Made by a program: the position numbers and the translations under genes. This document shows, piece by piece, positions 23,250-35,510 of a stretch of 64,000 nucleotides of DNA. How positions within the stretch are numbered: position 1 is the stretch's first letter; every line of letters starts with the position of its first letter. The notes beneath the pieces are model-generated. The model saw only the letters and a program-made list of their open reading frames with translations. It searched no databases and had not been told where the DNA came from. The DNA is from Paragordius varius. Its lineage: Eukaryota > Nematomorpha. The stretch lies in assembly GCA_964247055.1 (NCBI GenBank), contig OZ176057.1, positions 4,712,001 to 4,776,000 of the forward strand, read 5' to 3'.

Positions 23250-24763
23250 CAGTCATGTAGACTTTATTTTATCAAAAATTTACTTTTTTTGGTTAAATGG
23301 GTGTTAATATTTGGTAAAGTATAAAAACAAGAGCTACATATCATATTCCTTAAAAAAGTAAAAGAGTGTGGGGGAAGGGCGTCAGAAATCTTTGGTAAAA
23401 AATGAAATCTTAAAATATTGTTGATGGGGAATGGTAATATTTTTGTAAATTTTCAGCAATTTTTATTAATTTTTTTGCTAAAATTTTTATTTAACATCTA
23501 GATTCAAATTGTATCTAAATATACCCCAGACTAAATTTGAGTTAGGATTTTTAAAAAACTAGTGAAAGAAGTGTTCCCACTTTAAATTTATGCTTCTTTC
23601 CTAATGAAAATTATATAAATATGCCAAAATATCTAAATAAAATTTTGTTTTGAAAAAAAGTTTTATGTCAAACTACTATACAAAATATTTGCAAAATGTC
23701 GTCATTTAGTGTTAAGGGTAAATTTAAAGCTAATTTTTTTAATCACATCTAACAATAGAAATAGAAAAAGCGATTTATTTTGTATTTTTTAATTTTACCA
23801 TTCCACACATATCACGTTGACTAAATTTTTACCTTTTGGTTTTAGCTAAAAAATGAATGTTATCTAACTGTCAAACAAAACATATTAACCACTTAATTAT
23901 ATATTTTCATATATAGGTAAAAAAATATTTATTATAGTTATTTTAATAGGATATCACAATAAATAAAACAAATATATAATGGACAAAATATAAGGATGTA
24001 ATCAATTGTGTATATATATAAGGGAAAACATAAGAAATGAATATGGATTATATAGCGTTTATTGTCTAAATCATCTACAAAATGACGAGACGATAATTCC
24101 TGATTTCTGGGATTCCGAAAATTTTGTAGGCCTTACACTTTTTTCATCTGACCATATATGATATATTAAAATTAACAAAAACGGTACTTTTCTTTTTTCC
24201 TCTACCGTTTAATGAAGCCGTCATATTTTCATTCCCGATCTCATTAACACCCAAAGTCAAAATGAAAAAAAACATCGTTGCCGGGCAACTATTTAGTGTG
24301 GTTATATTTTCGTCAATATTATCTGAATCTAACATTATAAAGGAAAAAAAACATCAAGGACATCAGGACAAGTCTCTACTATCAATTCATTCCGTCGATC
24401 TTATAAACACCTAGTCTAAACGAAAAAAAACATCGTTGTCAGTCACAATAGTTTGTGTTTGTCTTATACCAGCGTCAAAATATTCTGAATCTAACATTAT
24501 AAAGAAAAAGAATACCCGCAATACCAAGGTTACATCCTAACGAAATTGAATCATTTATTTAATATAGCATCTATCGTGAATATCCCTTTTAAAATCGTTC
24601 CCATATCAAAACAAAAAAATTATAATTGATATAGAAATTACGATTTTCCTAACCCTTTTATACAAAGTGAAGGGTTAGTAGTTAAGTTATAATCTTTACC
24701 AAATATTAAAACGCAACTAACGAAAAAAAGTAAATTTTTGATAAAATAAGATCTACATGACTG
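23250..24763 (-). mobile_element. Tc1/mariner-like transposon, copy B
   Basis: TA-CAGTCATGTAGACTTTATT at the left and ACATGACTG-TA at the right. The interior is collinear with copy A, with several deletions and one partly repeated stretch (24.2-24.5 kb). The helix-turn-helix region of copy A is missing. It is defective. Confidence 0.7.
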
Positions 24764-24904
24764 TATTTTAATATTTTTTCCTTGTTTATTGCCGTATTTC
24801 GGGAGATTTATTCAAAAAAATTGTTAAAAAAATCAATTTTACTTAGATTTCGTAAAAATTTGTATTGGAAATTTCTCGCAGGCTTAGAAATATCATAAAT
24901 AGAC

Positions 24905-25221
24905 CAGTGATACTCAAACCGCGGCCCACAGCCGATGCGGCCCTAAGAGCGCCTTATTGCTCTTTGACCATATTGATACTTAAATTATTTTTTTATTGAT
25001 GAATTTGTGTAAAATACACTTAAACGAATTTTCACTCATATTATTTTCTTTATATTTAATTTTGGTAATTGTTATTTTTTACCCAATTCGAAATGGAGAA
25101 AAATTTCCCTACATTAAAATGATTTTAAAATTTCGGCGCACGTTGTTTCTGTATTCTATTTTCTTTTCTATTTTGAAATCATTCTTTTTTGTATTTAAGC
25201 AAGCCTTTTACCCAAACTTGC

Positions 25222-25235
<14 letters not shown>
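24905..25235 (+). mobile_element. hAT transposon 5' end fragment
   Basis: It starts CAGTGATACTCAAACCGCGG, typical of hAT ends, and matches 29984-30290 over about 300 bp. It breaks off at a (TA)n tract near 25.22 kb. No transposase part is left. Confidence 0.6.
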
Positions 25236-25254
<19 letters not shown>

Positions 25255-25739
25255 CAATATGCATTTTAATGTATGTTCAGTAATTTTATTGCCAGTCGAA
25301 TAACATAAATGGTTTATCCAATGCGTAAAATGACCCACGAAATTATTTCGTAGTACACATATGAAAGAGGATTGAGGTGGGAATTAACATTGGCTTTAAT
25401 TTGATGGATTTGTAGTTAAATTTTGAGAATATTATAGCAATTTATGTTAACATTTGTAATATAGTTGTTACGTTAGATGCGGAATTTTGTGGGTTTTTAT
25501 CTTTGATAAATTAATATAAAATACGTATTTTAAGATATTTTATGTTAATTATTCCTTAATTTAATAATAAATATTTTTAAACATGCTAAATACCTGTATT
25601 AATCAATCTTGGTATTATAATTTTATAATTATTATTAATAATAAAAAAACCTAGGTTAATATATATTTGTAATTTAAGTAGATTTTTGTCTTTAATGTTT
25701 TGCATTGTTAATTATTAATAATATAAGTATTTCAGACAT

Positions 25740-27020
25740 TTTAATCAGGTAGTATTCGGTTTTTAAATTTTATCAATTTAATTTTTATTGTAACATTGTT
25801 AATAATCAATTACTACATATTTTGGACCTTTTAATAAATACAGGTAAAAATTGCGGTTTTTAACAAATTTAGTTTTTTTTTGTTTTTTAGGTTTTGCATT
25901 GTTAATTGTAATTATTTACTAGATATTTTGGACATTATTATAACAGGTGAAAATTGCGGTTTTTAACAAATTTAGTAAACAATTAGATTTTTTTGTTTTT
26001 TAGGTTTTGCAATGTTATTGTAATTAATTACTACATATTTTGGACATTATTATAAATACAGGTAAAAATTGCGGTTTTTAACAAATATAAAAATTTAATT
26101 TGTTTTGTTTATTCATTGTTAATTGTAATTAATTACTACATATTTTGGACATTAAAATAAATACAGGTAAAAATTGCGGTTTTTAACAAATTTAGTAAAA
26201 ATTTAGTTTTTTTTGTTTTTTTAGGTTTTGCATTGTTATTGTAATTAATTACTACATATTTTGGACATATTATAAATACAGGTAAAAATTGCGGTTTTTA
26301 ACAAATATAAAAATTTAATTTGTTTTGTTTATTCATTGTTAATTGTAATTAATTACTACATATTTTGGACATTTAAATAAATACAGGTAAAAATTGCGGT
26401 TTTTAACAAATTTAGTAAAAATTTAGTTTTTTTTGTTTTTTTAGGTTTTGCATTGTTATTGTAATTAATTACTATATTTTGGACATATTATAAATACAGG
26501 TAAAAATTGCGGTTATTAAATAAAAATTTAGTTTTTTTTGTTTTTTTAGGTTTTGCATTGTTAATTGTAATTATTTACTACATATTTTGGACATTTTTAT
26601 AACAGGTAAAAATTGCGGTTTTTAACAAATTTAGTAAAAAAAAATTTTTTTGTTTTATAGGATTTTCATTGTTAATTGTAATTAATTACTACATATTTTG
26701 AAATAAATACAGGTAATAATTGCGGGTTTTAACCAAATGTAACATTTTTTGTATTTTGTATCATTGTTATTTAATTAATTACTAATTATTTCGAACATTT
26801 AAAAAACTGGTGTAAATTGCGGTTTTTAAAAAATTAGTAAAATTTTAAATTTTTTGTTCAACCTTGCCAATTTATTTATCACTATAAATTTGTGATACTT
26901 TGATATATACAGGTAAAAATTACTATGATTTGCGGTTTTTAAAAAATTTTTTTTTTTGTTTTACATTGATAGCTAATATAAAATATAGTTAACATATCTG
27001 AGCAGGTAATAATGCATGTT
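25740..27020 (+). repeat. Tandem array, ~105-115 bp units, about 11-12 copies
   Basis: The core motif CAGGTAAAAATTGCGG recurs near 25841, 25944, 26059, 26164, 26279, 26384, 26497, 26603, 26710, ~26808 and 26910, and decayed at 27004. Spacing alternates around 105 and 115. Each inner unit holds T-rich tract-TTTAG, GTTTTGCATTG, ATTACTACATATTTTGGAC and ATACAG/GTAAAAATT. Outer units are more decayed than the centre. Confidence 0.9.
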
Positions 27021-27779
27021 ACGGTTTTATGTTTGATATTTTATTTTCCAAATCATCTATTTATTTTTTAACAAACACCTTATGTATGTCACCAAAGATT
27101 GAAAATAAAATCATATATAAAACATCTTTTAAAATATTTAAATATCGCCAAATATAAATAAATTTATATAAATTATAAATGTATATTATACAAAATATTC
27201 ATAATATTATGATTAAAAAACATTCTACTTATATTAATACAGGTAATTTGTTTATAACGATGCGGTGTGCGTTTATGATCATATAGATTAAAGAATAATT
27301 AAGATGCAATAATTTAATGCAGATAATCCTGAAAATTTCTATCACCATCATTTTCTAGCTAGATTCTATCAACTAAAATATAAGATAATTAATATATTAG
27401 AAAATTGACTGGATTCTAGAAGTATTTTCAACATAAATTGGGGGAAACGTTCAAAGTTTGAAAGGGAACTCAATAAAGTTGGGTTGGCTTTTTAATAACC
27501 AAATTTGCAAAAAAATTATTTCTTCATGATAAAAAATTCAAATATAATACTTTATGTTTTTTTCGTTCTACCATCCTAAACTATAAATATAAAAAACTAT
27601 TCTTCACCAAAGCAAACAATGTTAGTGTTGACTGCTTAGTTTTTGGAGTGCTGTTGTATTCAAAGCTTTTGAAAATAAATATTTGTTTCTATTTTCTATT
27701 TGACGTCATTGGTATGGTGAAATCATATAAGCCTACGCCTCTAAAATAAACCATTTCAAAAAAAGCCGATGCGCGATAA
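27021..27779. other. AT-rich stretch without recognised gene
   Basis: A last faint echo of the array (ACAGGTAATTTG...GATGCGG) is near 27240. Nothing else was recognised. Confidence 0.4.
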
Positions 27780-29740
27780 CATTTTAATATAAACTAGTAT
27801 TCGACTATATAATAAAAAATAAAACATAATTACATTTTTTCTTAAAATTTGGCAATTTTTTAGCGTATTTTATAATATTCTGGAACGTGATGTAAATAAT
27901 ATATAAATTTAAGATATTACCAATAACTTTTAATATATAATTTGGCAATGCCTAACATTTTTATCACCGAAATTGCGCTTAATCGGGAAAATATTTAGGG
28001 GTCTAAAAATACGTTACTTTTGTAGCCTACGCTTAACATTGGATTTTGGTTTTCAAATATAGTTCATTTCATAACTTAATGATATTTCTAAAAAAAGATT
28101 TTAGCATTCACCAAAAAAATTTATAAATTTGCCTAATATACAACTTTTCGAATATAACGCTTAGCACAAAAGTGAATATAACTCTAAATTATTCGTTAAA
28201 CCTAAAAAACCAAAAGCACAAATTTTGCATTCTCAAAATATATTTAAATCATCAGGATATTTTTATAGGCCTCGATTTTGTGCAATGTGGATATGATTTA
28301 TTAGACGTTTCCAAGGACGATATTAATTTATCATATATTATGTCAATAAATATATTAATATATATGTTATACATCTCTCAAGATTATACTGAAAAGAATC
28401 TCATCCTCGTTGGACTATGAAATATCTGAGGTGCAGGCTGGCTTTAGAGCAAAGAGAAACACTACCAATCATATAGTTAATCTTAATACAAGATACAATG
28501 AATTTGGGAAAAGTCTATATTGCTGCTTTTTAGACTTCAGTATGGCATTTGATACAGTCAATCACGACTGCCTATGGAGAATATTACGATCCTCCGGAGT
28601 TTCCCCGCACATAATACTCCTGCTTCAATCGCTGTATTCTAGACAAACAGCTGCGGTTAAAACTAAATTCGGTCCCACCGAATGGTTTCCTATTCTCAGA
28701 GGTGTGAGACAAGGATGTGTCCTTTCTCCCCTCCTATTTAACTTATACACAGAAACATTAATACGCAATTGTAACTTCCCACAACATATTGGGGCACGGA
28801 TCGGTGGTCTTACTATTTGCAATCTCCGGTACACCGACGACACCATTCTCTTGTCAGAATCTACACGGACATGACCTATCTTTTAAATAATCTCACCATC
28901 GAAGCAAGTTTGATGGGTCTTAAGCTGAACCCAGCTAAATCTAAAATAATCCTAAACGCTCCACAACTAACATTTACAATCAATAACTCCCCCATCGAAC
29001 TAACCGACTGTAAATATCTAGGCTCCATAATTACATCCGACGGTAGCTCGGACCCCGACATACGAGCACGACTAGCATTGGGACGTGCTACTATGGGTAA
29101 ACTGTCCAAAATTTGGAACTCGTCGGTCATAAGACTTCCAACTAAACTTGCCATCCTGAAGGCGATGATATACCCCGTGGCAATTTATGGGTCCGAATCA
29201 TAGATATGCAACTCCATTGACAAAACCCGCATAAACCCTTTTCAAATGTGGTGCTTTCGAAAGATATTGAGAATCTCCTGGAAAGCCCACATCTCCAATT
29301 CTTACATACTCAAATTCATTAAACCCGATTTTTACTTTATTTAATAACCTTTAAACAGCTAAAATATCTGGGTCACATCCTGAGATCCGACTCGCTAGAA
29401 AAAAGCATACTCTTTGGGTTGGTAGATGGCACCCGCAGAAGGGGCCGAACCAAAAAGCGGTGGATCGATGTGCTTAAATCAATAACAAATCTAACCTTTC
29501 ATCAACTGTTGAGAGAATCACAGGATCGCCTAAAATGGAGAACACTAATCTATGAGAAAGCCAAGAGTCAGTATATGACTAGCTTATAACAACAATACAT
29601 ATAATAGTAAAAATTTTGTGAAAAAACAATAAACAGGTAGATTCTTCAATGCTTTTGTCCCAACAAGATCATCAAAATGCAAAAAGTGTGCAGATATTTG
29701 AATCGCCATGAGATCCATTGGCTCAAAATATGTTTTTGAA
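27780..29740 (+). mobile_element. Partial foldback element copy, split by a LINE
   Basis: 27.83-28.37 kb matches 5.83-6.29 kb (the centre and start of the right arm), with shared stretches such as CATTTTTATCACC, CCTAATAT.CAACTTTT and TTTTGTGCAATGTGGATATGA. The match resumes at about 29.60-29.74 kb with AGGTAGATTCTTCAAT and AATCGCCATGA. The part between is the inserted RTE-like LINE. Confidence 0.65.
28376..29600 (+). mobile_element. RTE-like LINE, 5'-truncated and broken
   Basis: Reverse transcriptase blocks are in order: EVQAGFRAKRNT, LDFSMAFDTVNHDCLW, GVRQGCVLSPLLFNLY and LRYTDDTILL. The last has Thr in place of the usual Ala of YADD. Downstream come MWCFRKILRISWKAH and YLGHILRSDSLEKS, then RRRGRTKKRWIDVL, the C-terminal region shared with RTE/BovB-type LINEs. 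There is a stop after LSESTRT at about 28.87 kb with the match going on in another frame, and further stops and a shift at 29.20-29.35 kb. No endonuclease part is left. It lies within a foldback copy. Confidence 0.8.
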
Positions 29741-29983
29741 TAGTTTTGGTCAATTTAAATAATTTATTTATTAAATTTAGTTTCATTTAAATTTTATTTA
29801 TTAATAATTGCTTTTGTTTTTAGTTTGTTAATTGTGAAAAACACTATGATGGAAAATTTTAAATATAATTCAATTTAACAAAGTTAACGACAATTTATAT
29901 TATTATTTTTGCTTAAAATTATCAATGAAAATTGTCTAAGTACTTAACTTGACTGTAAAGACACACTAAAGAAGGATTTACAC

Positions 29984-31775
29984 CAGTTATACTCAAACCG
30001 AAGCCCTAAGAGTGCTTTTAAAACCCCATATCACCATATTGTATTTAAATTATTTTTTTATTGATGAATTTTAAAAATTCGCATTAAATTTTTTCTTACT
30101 TTAATATTAATATTTTTTCCTTAGATTTAATTTTGGTAATTTTTACTTTTACCCATGATATGTAGATAAATTTTCAAACATTAAAAGAATTTTAAGATTT
30201 TGGCACACGTTGTTTCTGTTTTTGATTCTATTTTTTTTTATTTTAAAATTTTTCGTCCTTTTTTTGTATTTAAGCAAAACTCAGCAAATGAGGTAAGAAA
30301 CGAAAAATATAAAAAGATTAAAGGTATACCAGAAAAAAATCTATTATGTCCATAGCTTTGTCCCAGGAAAAAGCTGTAACATTAGTTTCTGAAATTAAAT
30401 AGGAAAAAAGATGAAACTATTTACTTTCCAACCAAATGGTTCCTCTTTTTTATTTGATAAATTCCAAAATAAAGATCAAATCTTGAGGTGAATTAACTTC
30501 AACTTTCTGAAAATGTGCTCGACGCATTGAAGATATGTCAATTATATTTTTAAGAATACAACTCTCAAAAACTGATATTTAGTATGCTATTGATTTTAGC
30601 ACTGATACTAGTCCAACACCTAAATGTGCCCTCTTCGTGAGATTTAGCAACGACAACATAATTAAAGAAAAATATAAAAAAATTTTACCAACGAATAATA
30701 CCACGAAAGAAGGTTTCTCGAAATAATTAGCACTTTTTTCGATTATAATGGTATATCTATCAAAAAATTGGTTTCGATCTACACAGATGGTTGTCCCTCT
30801 ATGATTGGAATAACTAAAGGATTAATTCCTCTTTTGAAAAACAAATATTGCAAAATAATATATTCTTCCACTGCTTATTCATCAGCAAAACTTGGTTTCG
30901 CTAGTATAAGATGAAATCACCCAATTTATTAATTAAAACGGTTGTGAATATTATTCACATCCGTGGCAGAAAATTCAACCGCCGTTTATTCAAATTCTGA
31001 ATGATCACAGAGAGTCTGATAATATTATTTTGTACACCGCAGTGCTGGTTAAGCTTTAACAAAGCATTGAATATTTTGTTTTAAGATATAAAATTCTATT
31101 ATTTATAAAAAGATATCACAAAGTTTGAAAAGGAAATCGTGCTACCTTTGCGACATTACTAGTATTATTAATACAAGTCTTCTCAAGCGAAAATAATACA
31201 ATTTGACAATCAAATATTTGCTTTTGAAGAAAAATTAATAATATAACAAGATTTTATAGATAAAAACACTCCTATATTTTCCAGCACTTAAACGATTATG
31301 AAGAAAATATGGAATTTACCGCGGAGATTTATTTAATAATAGCAATCATTTAACATTTTTATTTAATGAGATAAAATTCAGATTCCAAGAATTAAAAATG
31401 TTTAATTATTTAAAACGTGAAAATCCATGGCATATGGATATATCCAATATTATCCAGCTTAAGCATTTTGGTTTTGATCAACGCTATCATTAAAGAATTC
31501 GTAGATTTTAAAAATGAATTCAATTTGGAGACTATCAAGGTGAATCGTAGAAAAAGATGTATTAGAAAATATAAAAATATTGCTCAAGTTATCCAATAAA
31601 AAATCTGCTCAAGTTATCCTATAAAAAATGTGCTCATCCTAACTTTCCAAGAATGCATACAATCGCTTAACTGATGATCATATGGACGACGTATTAAGAT
31701 TAGTCTATGAGGCAAAAACAAATTTGTCAAAAATTTTTGGTTTATACCAAAATAAATATTGTCAAATTTGAATTT
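29984..31775 (+). pseudogene. Degenerate hAT transposon and transposase (ZBED-like group)
   Basis: It starts with CAGTTATACTCAAACCG. Pieces of the transposase appear in order in changing frames: a stretch like the hAT ALDxSTD region near 30.59 kb, SIYTDGCPSMIGITKG near 30.78-30.83 kb, VVNIIHIRGRKFNRRLF near 30.95 kb, and LTDDHMDDVLRLVYEAK with QNKYCQI near 31.67-31.77 kb, which resembles the C-terminus of the hAT group with LTDxHL...RCQ endings. It has many stops and shifts and is long dead. Confidence 0.7.
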
Positions 31776-31879
31776 TTTAAACTAAATGGTGCATAACGAG
31801 TATCTAGCTGGATTTACATGCGATCCGCAAAAATTACATTGTGCTGATATAAGATATAAATATGTGCATATGTGTGAAA

Positions 31880-33240
31880 TGGATATGGAAATTTGTCATA
31901 TAAGCCTTTGAGAAACGATATCAAAGAATCATATGGCCTTCTATATTTAGGTGACCGTCTTATTGTTCCTCAAAGCAGAGCCGATATTCTTACTAATCTT
32001 CATAAAGATCACCTTGGTATCCAGTCCATGAAAGCACCATTAAAGCATTAGGTAAGACTGGTGTGTTTTGGCCCAAATTAAACCAGGGTATCGAAAAATG
32101 GGTGCAAGGATGTTCAAGTTGTCAAAAGTCACGGTTTGACATTGCAGTAAGCCCGACTTATAGATGGAACCCGAACACCACCCTTTGGGAACGATAGCAT
32201 CTCGATATAGCGGGGCCCGTACCTCTACTGGGTCATACTTATGGATAACTGCACCTGTTGGGTACAAGTGGCACAGCTTAAAACAGTAAACTCGATCACT
32301 ATTTTGAAAGTTTTCGAAAGTTGGTTTGCACGATACGAAACCCCAGTGATGATCATAACTGATAATGCGTCGTATTTTAAGTCCGATGATTTTGAAAGAA
32401 TATTAAGTTCCTTTAATATCAAGCATGTAGCTTCTGCACCATAGCACTGAGCATGGTTTAGTGAAAAGGGTCATTTAAACCTTGAAAAAACACTATTATA
32501 TGTGTAATTCTGAAGTAGCAGATCCAGAACGCTGGTTAAACCAGGTACTGTGGGCTTACAGGTCAGCACATCACTTTAGTATAAATGAGACACCTGCACG
32601 ACTATTTTTTAAGACAAAAACCGAGACCGCTTTCCTGGATAAAGGAAAAATAAAGGATAATATTGATGGTACCTCAGATAATATACGTGAGTTCGTTCCA
32701 GGTGAGAAAGTGTTTATAAAAAATGAGTTGGAACCCGGTTAGCGAGAGGGAAAAGTTGTAGAGCGGACTGGATTATTGTCCTACAATATCGAAGATAGAG
32801 GGAGGGTTTTACGAAAGCATACGGATCAATTAAGAGGGCGGAAAGAAGGTCCAGATGAACTAAAGATAGCCGACCAGAAAGAATTGGAATCGGAACAACA
32901 GAATAATAATAATGATAATATCATAGCCACTCCCTTTCATGGTCTTCTTATTGATGACAATATCAATAATGATGATACCAATCCTTCCTCGGATATTTGT
33001 CAAGAATTCTACAATAATCAACAAAGTCCAACGGGGATAATATTGCAGAACCCCCAAACCTGAATGAACCATTCGTGGCTATTCTAACAGAAGCCGAAAA
33101 GCCCCTGACAAAGAATTCCAAATCAGCAAAATCTCAACGGGGATAAAATTGCAGAACCCCCAAGCCTGAAGGTATCAGTCGAGATGCTATCCTAATAGAA
33201 GCCGAAAAGCCCCTGAGAGTACCCAAATTAATTTTAAATT
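31880..33240 (+). mobile_element. Ty3/Gypsy fossil, integrase end
   Basis: It holds the integrase zinc-binding region, the core near 32.1-32.5 kb (IITDNASYF), and the C-terminal region to about 32.85 kb, with an Asn-rich tail to 33.06 kb. An ~85 bp direct repeat (TTGCAGAACCCCCAA...GCCGAAAAGCCCCTGA) spans 33.04-33.22 kb. The integrase start resembles the same part of the fossil at 1-2605, so they may be one family. It is broken, with a few breaks, and lacks the front half. LTRs were not found. Confidence 0.8.
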
Positions 33241-33589
33241 CAGATAAAATATATTTATGTTTAATAACTTAATTGTTTACTTAACTTAATTAACCTTTTT
33301 ATATTAGTTAACTTATGAAAATATATTTTTATCCTTCTCTAATACCTTAATGCATAATCCACTTTTGTCCTTGTTACGCTAAATATGTATATTAATTTGG
33401 TTGTGAATGCTCTCACTCAAATACTGTAATATTGAACCTTAAAATAAATAACTTGGTTGTTAATGCTTTCATATATTGTAATATTTAACTTTGTGCGAAA
33501 ATGCAACCTTGGTCTAACTATATATAATGCCTATTTTATACAGAAAAATACATAATTTTTTATGCTATAATAAATTCTTTTCCCTTTTT
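33241..33589. other. AT-rich stretch after the Gypsy fossil
   Basis: It carries two loose repeats of ACTTGGTTGT(G/T)AATGCT near 33.40 and 33.45 kb. It could be part of the fossil's terminal region. No gene was seen. Confidence 0.35.
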
Positions 33590-34500
33590 ACAATCCCATA
33601 TGCTCTCATTGGTTTTTCAAAAAATTGCGTCAAAACTAAAATGTCATTCTATGGTGGCGCATTTTTCATGGCATGAAGGGCTTTAACAGTTAATTTTTAA
33701 TAAAACGCTCGACCTAAACTTTTACCATGTAACGAATATTTTAAGCACATATTAAACTCATATGGCCTGATAGGTACTCAAATTTAGCCCCAATGGCACT
33801 CTGTTTCGATATGAAGGGAGAATTTTTAGCGGGCATCTCCTTACCCAGCAGCAAATATAAGGCATATTATATTTTTGCCTTTTAACAGAGAATACCAGGA
33901 ATGTTCATTAAATTTAGAATAAAAATTTTGTGGACTTGGCTTTTTTGAAAAAATGGCATGTTACGGGCGGATGGGTAAAAAGAAGGCCTAAGTTAAAATA
34001 GCGTGCAAACTAAGTTTAGCGTCGAAAAAAATTAAAAAAAACATATTTTGAATGGTAACATGTTTTCTGGAATAATGTCTCAAAGACACGATTTTTTTGA
34101 ACTTGTTTTTAAATAACCCGTTTTTACACGGGATGGGTCCGATCTGAGGGCCTAATTGAAAACCGGGCGAAGCTATTGTCGGGGGATTCAATTATGATTA
34201 TAATTTTTAGCCATTTGGATTTGATTGGGTCAACCGGTTTTCCGACATATCACACATTTTTTATGAAGATACTTTTTTTAAATTGGAAAAAATTAGTTTA
34301 AGACAAAAACAATTTAATTAAAAATTGTATTTATAATTGAATAAAATTTAATAACCTAAGCAAATATTTAAATAATAAAATAAATAGATGCAAAATTTAT
34401 GGTTAAAAATTTAAAGATTTTAAGACATTCAAGTCATAACCAACTTGAAGTCAAGGACCAACTGGAGGTGTTAAAGGACACTCAAGTGCAAATGATATTA
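33590..34500. mobile_element. Foldback element, right-end fragment
   Basis: It matches 7790-8790: CCCATATGCTCTCATT, TTCTATGGTGGCGCATTTTTC, and at the end the MITE-D type TTGAAGTCAAGGACCAACT and CAAGTGCAAATGATAT. It marks the left edge of segmental duplication copy 2. Confidence 0.75.
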
Positions 34501-34792
34501 TTTTAAAATAATGTAATATTTTGTTAAACTTTTTAGAAAAATCAATTTATATTAGTATATATTGAAAAAATTTGTTTCATAAAAGAAAATCCTTAAAGTA
34601 AACGTTTTAAAATCAAATATTTTCATAACCTAAAATTAACTATTTTAGCAAAATTTAAATCTATAAAACTATTTTAAAAATCACTGATTTTGATTTCTTA
34701 ATAGAACCAACTGATTATAGTAAAATGTTTTTAAATATGGTAAAAATTAAATTATACGGACAAAACGTTAAATATAAAGATAATTTATTTTA

Positions 34793-35005
34793 TATGCAAT
34801 AATTCAGCAAAAATTATATAAATTAATTTTCGATTATTACAATTAATCTTAGTCAAACGTAAAAATAAAAATAAAATATAAACTAATAAATTATAAAGTA
34901 TAAAAATATTAAATTTTGATTTATATTTTAATTTTATTTTTACGTTTGACAAATACTTGTAATAATCGAAATAATAAATTTATATAATTTTTGCTATTAT
35001 TGCAT
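34793..35005. mobile_element. Hairpin MITE-G, absent from copy 1
   Basis: The ~213 bp is nearly one perfect inverted repeat. TGCAATAATTCAGCAAAAAT at the left faces ATTTTTGCTATTATTGCA at the right, and CAAACGTAAAAATAAAA faces TTTTATTTTTACGTTTG near the loop. The matching place in copy 1 (about 9.09 kb) lacks it, so it came in after the duplication. Confidence 0.75.
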
Positions 35006-35510
35006 ATATAATAATACAATCACACTTAAGCGTAAACAATATCCAATAAAGATAATTTTTTTCAAAAAACCTTAATTTTGCTATTAAAATTATAAATAAA
35101 CCTAAAATATTTGATTAATGATGCCAACATACACACCTATTTAGTACTTTGGAGTTTAAAACAATGATTAATTTAAAAATCAGCTTTTAAAAATAATGGT
35201 TTTAATTTAGAATATGTCTTATTTAAATTTTGTCCTAATAATTTTATTTTTATTGTATATGGTAACTTGAGACAAGATTTTTTTGGGGTGGCCTTTTTAT
35301 TTTTTTTAGTGATTAATATTCCTGTATAGCATTGTGATTGAGTCTGAGTATTAAACTGTAGATATGCACGAAAATTAAATCAATACATATTTATTTAATG
35401 AAAAAAAATGCAATACGAGTATTGTGGGCAAAATCATTATTAACAAATCATTTAGCCAATGCATAACATATTTAATTACAAATATATATATCATAATTTC
35501 ATCCCAGCAC

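Noticed and set aside
25740-27020. CRISPR array
   Set aside because: Units are tandem with no unique spacers of even length, and the DNA is eukaryotic.
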